From Paragordius varius (lineage: Eukaryota; Nematomorpha): a stretch of 64,000 bases of DNA. The translations under genes were made by a program, and so were the position numbers. Location: assembly GCA_964247055.1 (NCBI GenBank), contig OZ176053.1:5828001-5892000 (forward strand), read 5' to 3'. Shown here one piece after another: positions 15,152-26,200 of the stretch; within the stretch, counting starts at the first letter, position 1, and every line of letters begins with the position of its first letter. Below the pieces are notes generated by a model. The model was not told the origin of the DNA. It worked only from the letters and a program-made list of their open reading frames with translations, and did no database searches.

Positions 15152-16900
15152 TATATATTTATAAAAATGGAAAATGCTGGCTTGGTGAACTGTTTCCGGA
15201 AAAACGGTCAACCCACTCAAATCCAAATGTCGAAAAAATATAATCATTAATGAATGCCCCGACAATAGCTTCGCCCTTTTTTGAATTAGGCCCCCAGTTC
15301 GGGCCCACCCGTGTAAAAAACGGTTTTCTTAGAAAAAAGAAGTCCACAAAAATCGTGTCTTTGAGACAATTTCCGGAAAACGTGTTGTACCATTTGATTT
15401 CAAATATGATTTTTGTTTACGCATTTTCGATTGCGCCGAACATATTGGGCTCGCTTTTTTAATTTAGGCCTTCTTTTTACCCGCTTCCCCCGTATGCCAT
15501 TTTTTTCAAAAAACAAAGTCCACAAAAATAATTTTTTTAATCTATTTTTTGCCCAAGGTATGAGACCGTAAAAATTCAATAAGGATTCTACGTATTCCCT
15601 GTTAAAAGGCAAAAATTTTAGTCAAGCGTTTCTTTGATGATAGGTGCTGAGTAAGGGGCTACCGGCGAAAAAGTGACCCGTCATATCGTAGCATGCCTTT
15701 GGGACTAAATTTCAGAAAACCTATCAGGCCATATGAGTTCAATAGGTGGTACAACCCGTAACAAGGCAAAAATTTTTGTCGTGCGGTTTTTCAAAATTTA
15801 CCGTCAACTAGGTCCTTCACGCCCTGAAAAATGCGCCACCATAAAATGATTTTTCAGTTCTGAGGCAATTTTTCCAAAAACTAATGAGAGCATATGGAAT
15901 CACTCATGATTCCAGGCATTCTCCGTAAAAAGGCAAAAATAATAATTAAGCGCTTTTTTGTATCAGCCTCTGGGTAGGAAACTACCCGCATAAAACTGCG
16001 ACACCATATCAAATTTCCATTGTTTAGGAGTTAATTCAGAAAACTTACCAGGCCGCATAAGTTTCATAAGGGCCTAAAATATTACTCGTAAAAGGCAAAA
16101 ATTTTAGTAGAGCGGTTTTATTAAATTACCCCTTAATTAGGCCCCTGCCCTGAAAAAGCGCCTCCATAGAATGACTTTTTGGTTTTGAGACAATTTTTCG
16201 AAAATCCCACGAGAGCATATAGAATCCATCATGATTCGAGACCCGAATTAAGGCAAAAATTTTAATCAAGCGTTTTTTTGTTTCTCCCCTGGTTAAGAAA
16301 ACCCCGCGTACTGCGTGACCATATCGATACAGCATGCCTTTCAAATTTCAGAAAACCCATGATGTGAGTACAATAAGGGCCAAAAATATTTATTACACCT
16401 TAAAAAACAAATATTTTAGTATAGGGGGTTATTTTAATAAGTCGCTAAGTAAAGTTTTACGCCCTGAAAAATGCGCCGCCATAGAACAATTTTTTAGCTT
16501 TGAAGCAATATTTCCAAGAACATATGGGAACATATGGAATATATGATAATTCCAGACATTCCCCATAAAAGGCAAAAACTAACGCTTTGTTTATACCTGC
16601 CTATGGGTAAAGCTACCCGCCAAAAACTGCGCCGCTACATAGAAATTGCGTTGTTTTTGAGCTAATTTACAGAATATTTATGAAGCCATATGAGCTCATT
16701 AAAAGCTTGAAATATTACCCGTAACTAGGTAAAATTAAGGTCAGGCGTTTTTTATTAGCCGTTAATTTGGGGCCTTTATGCCATAAAAATAGCCATCATA
16801 TAAGGATTATTTATTGTTAAGGTATTTTTTCGAATAACCCATGAGACGATAATATCAATATTGATTCCAAATCTCCATAAGAACATATTACACTCAATAC
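15152..16900 (+). repeat. Satellite-like array 1, ~160-bp monomers in alternating A/B order
   Basis: From about 15607 to 16890 a module beginning AGGCAAAAATTTTAG recurs at 15607, 15764, 15931, 16093, 16251, ~16405, 16570 and 16727, a spacing of 154-167 bp. Units alternate. Type A (15607, 15931, 16251, 16570) continues with an AAGCG-T tract and ...GGGTA...CTACCCGC. Type B (15764, 16093, ~16405, 16727) continues with CGCCCTGAAAAATGCGCC or close variants. The order is ABABABAB, so the repeat is dimeric (~320 bp). A further 450-bp block at 15152-15606, with a defined left edge near ATAAAAATGGAAAATG, is also present in the second array in the kinase gene, so the whole looks like one dispersed element family. 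Short open frames across it have no family resemblance. An (AT)20 tract follows directly. Confidence 0.85.
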
Positions 16901-16927
16901 AGTGATCAACTGCATCACAGGTTATGC

Positions 16928-16929
<2 letters not shown>

Positions 16930-16970
<41 letters not shown>
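16930..16970. repeat. (AT)n microsatellite
   Basis: About 40 bp of uninterrupted AT dinucleotide immediately after the satellite array. Confidence 0.95.
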
Positions 16971-16973
<3 letters not shown>

Positions 16974-18385
16974 GCATTAAAAATTTTATTTGTTAATTTT
17001 GAAAATTGCATACAATTTTGAGAAATGGCTCTCACAAATTGGAATATATACCACGAGATTGCGTTAAATATATATGATAATATTTAATTAATTATAAAAT
17101 ATAAATATAAATTAAAATAATATTTTATTATTTTAATTAATATTTATTGATGTTGGTTTCAAAAATTTAAGATATTTAATTAAACATTTTTCACACGTTT
17201 TAATTTTAATTTTTTTGTACTCATCCTAATTTGAATAATATGTTTTTATAGCATTTTTTGATAATATATTTTTTTTAAAAAATGTGCTTTTAGATAAAAA
17301 AAATTTAAGAATTGACACAAAACTAGTTAAAATTATGCTTTTTGCATACAAATCAGCATTTTGATATTACGTAAAAAATCTTTAATTATTTTTTCCAGAT
17401 TATTTTTATATTTAAAAAGGTTTGATTCACATTACATTTAAGCGTCCTTAAGATGGACTAAAACTAATTTTTATTACCGTATAAACGCATAATTTAAATA
17501 AATATGTTAAATATTTAGAAAATATTATAATGCATTTTCACCAATTTCATATTTATATAACATATTTAACTGAGACATGCAAATGCTAAAATTTAAATAT
17601 TGCTTTTGGGTTTGGGTTTGACTACTGTTTCTATGATATACCGTCTGTTCAAAATTTACCATTTATTATCAGTCATTACATGGCTTTAACAGTTTTACAT
17701 ATTTATAAGACTTTAAAATTTTTAATAATTTGGTATATATCAACGAGCCTTCATCATATTTATGCCATAATATATCGTAAATAATAAAATAAAATATTTT
17801 CAGCGTATCACATTCTTATTCATTTAGTGGCGTCTTTTATAATAGGGGGGTTTTTAATGTTTTTCTTGAGAACCACACTAAAAATATTAGTTTCGATAAA
17901 AAACTAAAAAATATATAGCAACTACTACGAATGATACGGAAACAGTGATGTTATTTTAAATTTATTATTAGGTCCAATATTCACCACTGAAAGTCATATT
18001 CTATAATATGCTTAGGTCAAATATTTGGTTATGACCTGGTTAGTAAGAAGATCGACTTGGCCAACAGAAGAAAAATCAAATAATTTTTAACAATAAATAC
18101 AAATTTAAATCAAATTTCAAACTTTTCATAGATACGGAATTTCGTGAATCGGGCTAATTTACAACAAATAGGTTTTATGTAGGAACAGGATTTACATCTC
18201 ACAACCCTGGTAAAAATCTAAAGAGCATCCTAAAAACTATCATTTAAATTTATCAAAAATTATATTATTAAAAATCAAAATTTTAAAAATTGAGCTTTAA
18301 AAGTCTCACATTCTTTGAATCCGCTCAAAATGGTTCTTAAATTAAAGGATAACGCCGAGATTGTGCGATTAAAATTTTCAATATA

Positions 18386-18651
18386 TACCATTTACAGTTC
18401 AGATTCACCCTAAAATAAATTTTGTTTTTTTAAAAGTTAAAAATTACCTATATTTTTTAATATTTTTAAAATACGAAATTCTGTTTAAAAATAATAAAAT
18501 GCTAAAAATAAACTATGTAGTAAAAATTTATTTCATATTAATGATGAGTTGCATTAGCCTAAAAACAGATAATGTTTTAGAGTAATTTGAAATGTTCAAG
18601 TGTGAATTCGAATTGTTGGAGTGGAGGGTGGATTTGAATTGTAAATGGTAT
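18386..18651. mobile_element. MITE copy 2
   Basis: Begins TACCATTTACAGTTCAGATT and ends with its inverted form GAATTGTAAATGGTA. It has one 21-bp unit on the left and shares the core with the other three copies, including the run CATATTAATGATGAGTTGC, close to the same position in copy 1. Intergenic. Confidence 0.75.
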
Positions 18652-19115
18652 GTGCTAAATTTAAACATAAAAAAGTTATCCAAATAGATATTTAGCTTAG
18701 AAATTTTATTTATAGTAAAATTATGGTAGAGCGAGATTTTTATTTTAAAGCATGGTGGAAACGGTATGATAACGCTTCAAGATATTACACTGCATTTTAA
18801 ATTGGGCGGGAAATAAACGGATAAAAATAATATATCATGATAATAAATAAATGTTTGAGGATTTTGATCCTTGTTTTGGGACTAAGTGATATAAGAAAAT
18901 TATTTGCTTTTTTTGTGATAATTGATCGATATCAGAATTGGGCACACTATATCAAATAATTTTTTTTAATAAAATATATTGTAAAATATATGTTGTATTA
19001 TATTTAAAAGCAAAACAATATTTTATATAAACTTAAATTTTTAGAATTCCAAAAGTAATGGGCTAGTTCTCTCAAATAAATGTAAAAATACTGTGATTTC
19101 ATATATGCTAGATCA

Positions 19116-19180
19116 GGTACCCACCAAAATTTTTAAAGGGGCCGCAAAAATATTTATCCTGTCTCACGGGCCGTGCACTA
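19116..19180. mobile_element. Possible hAT terminal fragment
   Basis: CAGGTACCCACC followed by AAAGGGGCCGCAAAAA and CACGGGCCGTGCAC resembles the outer end of Charlie-type hAT elements (a CAGG... end followed by a GGGCCGC tract). I could not find a convincing partner end or an 8-bp duplication, so this is tentative. Confidence 0.3.
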
Positions 19181-20202
19181 TATAATATGGATAATTCCAT
19201 AGCTGTATACAGATATTTATACTCAAAATATTCAGGGCCACAAAAATTACTTTTGGGGCATGCCAGTGTACCAGATTATGGCATAAATAAATATATTTTT
19301 TAAAATGTATAATTTGATCAAAAGTTTTATTTTTGGCAATTTGTTGAATATTTTATACTGTTTGAGTGATGGAAATGGCACAAAACCACTTTTTCCATTA
19401 AATTCCATAATTCTGGAAATTTTTATTTTAATATAAAGGTTATGCTTTTGTAATTTGGTGAATATTTGTAAAAAATAATTTCTATAACATAAATTAGTAG
19501 ACGAACCGAATGTGTATTTTATAAAATTCTGAGGTTTCAAAATGTTCACTCTTGAATTATATTGCAAGTATTTTTATAATATTTTAAAACCTATTTATAC
19601 CGTTTTTTTCCGCCTCTAATATTTAGTGTTGATATGAAACATACACCATAATTTTAAGTAAGCTGTACTAATTTTGCGATATCGAACAATTGTTACCTAA
19701 CTAAAACCATAAGCAACATGAGAATCCTGATACATTTGTATATCACAAAAAACATTTTATCACTATTCCTTTAGCCCCGATTTTGTGCATTTAACGAAAG
19801 CATAAATTATTATATATATTTTTATGTAACATTTTTCTTTATATGGTGGTTGTTTAGATTCATGCATATTATATATATGCCCTCTATGGATTTCTATTCC
19901 AAACTATTAAAATATATAAAATTTAAAAATATCTGAATCACATTAACTTTCAAGACATTTTATGGTTTACCAACGGTTTTGACAATTATCGATTTTAAAA
20001 TCCACGTCATTAATTATATTTGGGAATAATGCGAATTCAAAAGATATAAGCTGCAAAACCGCAAAATAAAAATATATATTTATTTTGTTAATATTATTTT
20101 AAGATTAAAACTGAAAAAACATTCTTAGCATCTAATAAATGGCACTAAATTCATCGTTTCGTTAAATCAGAAATAAAACGCCTGTAAAATTGAAAGTTTG
20201 AA

Positions 20203-23200
20203 ATGGTAAAGCTCACTGAAGAAGTCATGGCAAGCTTTAAAATTGCCAAAGTTTTTAAAGAAAATACTGAAAAAATTAATTGTATAAACTTCTCTAATAA
20301 TGGGGAAATGCTTATAACTAGTAGTGATGATGATTCCATAATTATATATGATAGCCCCAGCGGAACGTATATATAAATTTTGATTAAATATTTTTAAAGC
20401 ATTTTTTAATATAAAAATTTTATTTTAATATTTGTATAGAATTAAACAAACCTTACATAGCAAAAAATATGGTGTAGATCTTATAACATGTACCCATCAT
20501 CCTAATGCCGCCTTACATGCATCAACGAAAATTGATGGTAATTTTTATAACTTTAATTATCTATTAATCTATTGTGAATAGACCATATTCTATTATAATA
20601 TTAGACACTATCCGATACTTATCCCTAAACGACAATAAATATATCCGATATTTTACTGGTCACACCAAAAAGTATATCAAATACCGATTTTAAAATATAG
20701 GGTCGTATCATTAAATATGTCTCCTATTGATGATACCTTTCTATCCGGATCTCTTGATAAAACTATACGCCTTTGGGACTTGAGATCGCCTTCTTGTCAG
20801 GTTGTTGTTATTATAATATATACATAGTTACCCTAAACCTTTTTTTGAGGTGACTGTATAATCAATTTGTTTTATGATGGTAAAATTTAATTTGATGTAA
20901 CTTTATACTAAATAAAATTCCGAAAATATTAAGCGGTTATATATCTTTGGTGTTCTATTGATTAATATTTCTAATAAAATGCGGAAAATTTAATTAAAAT
21001 ATATAGATTTATTACATAATAAAAGTATCAAGTTGTTGTTCTCTTTAGTCTGAAAATTAAAATTAATTTTAAATATTTTTCCCCAAGAAGCCGATTACTT
21101 TTTCCGATATATTATTTGAAAAAAAAACGACCTAACAAATAATTACGAAATATTCTTTCGTGTTTTGAGAGATTTTATTCATCCCACTCTATCTCCTTTC
21201 ATTACATGTGTGACTAATTTTATACATATAATTTTCTATTTCTAGGGTCTCATGCATTTACCGGGACGACCTGTTTGTGCTTTTGACCCCGAAGGCCTTA
21301 TATTTGCGGCGGGCATGAATTCAGAATCCATAAAGCTTTATGATTTACGATCTTTCGATAAGGGTCCTTTTAACACTTTCCACCTACCTCAAGATAAGGA
21401 ATGCGATTGGACTGGACTCAAATTTAGTCCTGACGGAAAATATATTTGCATATCTACTAATGGTCAAGTTATACACCTTATAGATGCCTTCATTGGGACA
21501 CCGTTGCAAAATTTTACAGTTTATTTTTTTTTGTAACTTTATGTATGGGTAGAGTTAAAATATTAAAAGAACTTAACTTTAATATTTTTATAAGTTTGGT
21601 GGGGGATCATGGATAAATTATATATATTTAAAGAAGTGATTCATATTAATAACAATTTTTTATGTGTTCAACGCTTACTTTATAATAAATTATTTTGTAT
21701 TTTTGGGATCAAGTAATCTATAAAGGGTCATATTAAAAAATTTAACCTTCCATATGCATTTGTGTTGTTTAAAATTTTAAAGCCATTAGATGTTTTGAAT
21801 TTGTGATATTATATTTAATTAGGTTGATCCTATTTAACAATAGCCTTATGTTTTACAAAAGGTTTTTGTTATCAAAATTGAAGTTCTTATTGGATGCTTA
21901 AGTCCCATAATTTAGATTGCAGTGCTCATTTTATAAACATTAATATTTTACTTATGATTACTTTTATAAAAGTACACTAAATTTATTAAAATTATGATAG
22001 ATTTGTATGAATAACATTGCATAAAAATTTCAAAAATAATTTCCATGAAATCAATTATTATTTTTTGTTTTCTTTATATCAAATTTGTAAAATAATTATA
22101 TCGATACAAGTATTTTTTATATAGGGATATATAAACAACAAAGGCACCCCTTTAGAAGCTTCATTTAGCCCTGATGCGCAATTCGTTATATCCGGTAAAG
22201 TTTTTTGATATAAAAATTTAAATATTCATATAATAGTTCCATTAATAGTCGTTGAATTTTAATTTTATACACATAAGTGTATAATTAAAATATCTATAAT
22301 ACACAAATGATGATTTACGCAATATCATACAATTTGTTATGTAAAATGGTTTCAAAAAAAATTCTTTCACTTATAACAGGGGTGTCACAGGGTACTCGCG
22401 AACCACTAGGGGCTCATTGAAAATTTTGAAAAAAAATTTTTTTTAAAAAAAAATAATTTCTATTTTTTTAAACATTTTTTATATGTAAATTATGCATTTT
22501 TATTTTGACATTAAAATTATTTTTAGAAACTTTTAATAAAATTTTTTATTAAAAATATCTATCATCGCATTCATTTAATCATTTATAAAACACATTTTTT
22601 CCTGAATGTTATTTCCAACTTCAAGATGATAACTTTCACATTAAATTAAAACATTAAATTACTTGCAAAAAATAGGTATTTAAAAAATTTATTTAGCTTT
22701 CAATATGCATAAATCTAAAAAAGTAACTAGAAAATACAATCCCGATTGGGAATTAAAATATGGGTTTACTCGAATTTTCAACAAAGCGGAGTGCCTTATT
22801 TGCAAATTTACGAGGTTTTTGCGAATGGATGGATAATTTTAGGACTCCATATTCGGAGTTTTGTATCCACGAAGTAGTTTCCTCCATAAATTACGATCTT
22901 TACATTGTTCTGTGGAAAGGCTACGTTGATTCAAGTCCATTTTTATATTATCATTATAAGAAAAGAGTGGTCCTCCCTTTCTTCTATTGCCATCAACATT
23001 AATGTTATCAACAGTTTTTAAATGATGGGTGGCGTCTCTTCTCTGAGTATGACCGTAGAGACGCAATCTGTTTGTTTGAATTTTCTTTGATGAAAATTGG
23101 TATTTCTGGTGTACGAAAGCAGCTTTTGAGTATTCGATTCTCACTGGTTAGGAGTTTTGTTTGATTTGTTTTGTTTAATGCCCAGGTTTCAGAACCATAG

Positions 23201-26200
23201 GTAAGAGCAGGTCTTATTCCTGCCTTGTAAAGATACCATTTATTACGATTGTTAACATTTTTGTTTTGGAAAACATATTTTAATTTATTATATTTTATCC
23301 AACCTTGTAGTATTCTTCTTTTGATAACCTTTTGTGGGCTTCCCTGAGATGATATGACATCTCCTAGGTATACGAAAGAGTCAACCAATTCGATGTCATG
23401 TCCATCAATGTTAAGTAGCTTTGGTCGATTAAAATTATTATTGTTTGGGTCTAAGCATTTTAAGCATTTAAAATTTATTACATTTGTTAATTTGTCTTTT
23501 ATTTTAGAGCACTTTTTGTGTACCCACTTTTGACATGATATGCATTTAATAGAATTTGAACCTACTTCCTTACTGCAAATGGAACAGGGGTATCTGGTGT
23601 TTCACTTTCACCCGTTATTATTTTTGTTTTTGTGGCGTTTATGATCATTCCATATTGTTCAAGGCATTTCTTCCACTTGGTATAGTTATTTACCAGTTGA
23701 TCCCATGATCGTGTCGTTATTACGAGGTCGTCGGCGAATAACATTTCCCAAGGGCATTCACTTCTTATGTCTTGCGTTGCCGCATCCATTATAGTAATAA
23801 AAAGGAGTGGACTTAGGACTGAACCCTGATGTAGTCCAGCGTTTGTTGGGAAATTGTTTGTATTGCCAATATTGGTTCTAACGTTGGTTGTTGTATATTT
23901 ATAGAGTAGTAATAAAATTTGTATAGTATGTTCTTCTATTCCCTTTTTACGTAGTGCCCATTGAATTGTAGAGCGTGGTATTTGGTCAAACGCACGTTCC
24001 AAACCTACAAAGACATGGTATAGCTTTTGTTTCTTTTCCAGATAATTTTCTTGTAAGCGTCTTAGGATGAACAAGGGATTAATTGAGCTACTGTTTGAAC
24101 GGAATGCAAACTGATTTGAATCTAAGTTTATAAGTTTTCTCAGCCTGTTTTCTAAAATATTTTCGAATATTTTCAGTGTGTGTTCCAGAAGTTTTAAAGG
24201 TCGGTAGGACGATGTTTTTAAACGATCGCCTTTATTTTTATAAATGGGGATTATTATGCTGTTTTTCCAATCGTTGGGAGTTTAGTTTGTAATTATTATT
24301 TGGTTAAAGAGTTTTGTCAGATACTCTGCAGTGTTTTTGAAGGGTCGAATGAGGTCGACTGAAAGGCTGCTTGGGCCTGGAGCTTTGTTACTTTTTAATT
24401 TATTGATTGCAGTTGTGACTTCATCTATGGTGATTTCTTGTATGGGACCAGCTACTGGTGAAACTATGCTAATTTGTTTGGTCGGGTTTAAGCTACTGGT
24501 GAAACTATGCTAATTTGTTTGGTCGAATTTACTTGGTTGAGTTGTTTTTCTAAGTTGGTTTTCCAAATTTCTTTGACTTTCGAGGGATTCGTTATTATAT
24601 TATCATTATCATCTTTAATACATTTTATGGTTTTAACATCTGTATTACTATTGTTAAGGTTTTTGAGTCTTTTAAAAATCGTTTGGTTTTTAAAGTCTTT
24701 TTCTAAACTTTTAGCGATTTTAACGGATTTTTCATTCATAGCGTGTCGAATGGCTTTTTGGACCTCTCGTTTTTTGTCATCATAAACTTTTTTATCATCA
24801 TTATTTTTCGAGCTTTTCCACTTTTTATATGCTTCGCCTTTTTCACGCAACAATGGTTTTATTTCATTTTTCCACCACCAGCTTTTCCGTTGCCTCATTG
24901 GTTTAGTAAAGCCACAATGTATTTTAGCAGATGTTAGAATTGTGCTTTTAAAATTTTTCCATAGAGTTTCAACATTGTTTTGTTCGGGAAGATGTAACTC
25001 TGTGTTTTTGGTATATTCGGTTAATAATTTTGAATCCTTTAACTTTGCTATATTTATTTTTTGGGGTTGGAACGCGGTCTTACGGCTTTTCTCAATGATT
25101 AGAAATGCTGTTATTAGCTTGTGTTGATAGGAGGGTTGATAGTAAGTTTTGATGTTTGTTAAATGTTTCCTACTGTTTTTGGGAATTAATATGAAGTTTA
25201 TCATAGATGAGTGATCACCAGAATTATAAGTTATATGCTGGTTGGTTTTTTTCTTAAAATGGGTATTTGCGACTATGAGTTGATTTGCAATGCAAAAGTC
25301 TAGCAAACTCTCGCCCATCTTATCGAGGGTTCCGACGCCATTTCCACCATGCACGCCATGGTATTCATTACTATCATTATTAATATGGCAATTAAAATCA
25401 CCACCAACAAAGGTTTGTTCGCTAGAAGAAGTTTTGTTCATCAAATCATAGAGGGCTTCCCAATATTCGTTTTTTGATGCTTCGCTTAGACCAGATTGTG
25501 GTGCGTAAGTTGAAACTATATTTATTACATTATCATTCATCAATATTTTTATTTGAATCATTCTTGGATTATGTCTTATTACATCAATTATGTTATCACG
25601 ATAGATGTTTTTTATGAAAATCGCAACACCACCTTGTCCCTTGTCATTTCCTTTATAATAATGTATAATCGTCTAAGTTTTTCAATCCATCTCCTTTCAA
25701 TCTGGCCTCTTGGATGCAACATATATCTATATTGTTATGGCTAAGAGTGTTTGTTACCATTAATATTTTGTTAACTAGGGTACCCACATTCCATGTGGCA
25801 AATTTCAGAACTGTTTTATTATTATTACTAACGGTATTATTTATTTTCATAGTTATTTTGGTAATTATTATTATTCAAAGTATATATCAAAAAAATATAG
25901 TGTATAAAAGTGTAAATAGGAAATATTATCAAAATAATTATTATCATAAGTTGAATTATTATTGTTATTTGAGATGTTGATAAGGTTTTAGTGTTCTTTC
26001 ATATTCATATTCATATTATTATACTTCATGGTTTATTGAGGCAATTTTTTACGTAACACATGCCCTTGTGTACAACTAAAATTTTTACAGATCATTAGAA
26101 AACTGGCCTTTGCCGTTAGCGCATTTGAATATAATTTAAAAAAGACATGCCAATACCATGCATTTGGATTTTATTTATATAACTACAGAAATGAAAATAA

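Larger units (their letters stand above)
16971..20202. other. Gene-free spacer upstream of WDR82
   Basis: AT-rich sequence with MITE copy 2 at 18386-18651 and a possible hAT terminal fragment near 19116. The WDR82 promoter must lie in its right part. I see no other gene. Confidence 0.55.

Noticed and set aside
15159-16546. Several overlapping frames of 60-72 codons on both strands
   Set aside because: They lie in the satellite array, are not conserved between its units, and resemble no protein.
15607-16890. Regularly spaced repeats as a CRISPR array
   Set aside because: The whole 160-bp unit repeats, there are no unique spacers, and the genome is animal.
24331-25980. Plus-strand frames of 60-94 codons
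   Set aside because: They are antisense shadows of the LINE endonuclease/reverse transcriptase on the minus strand.
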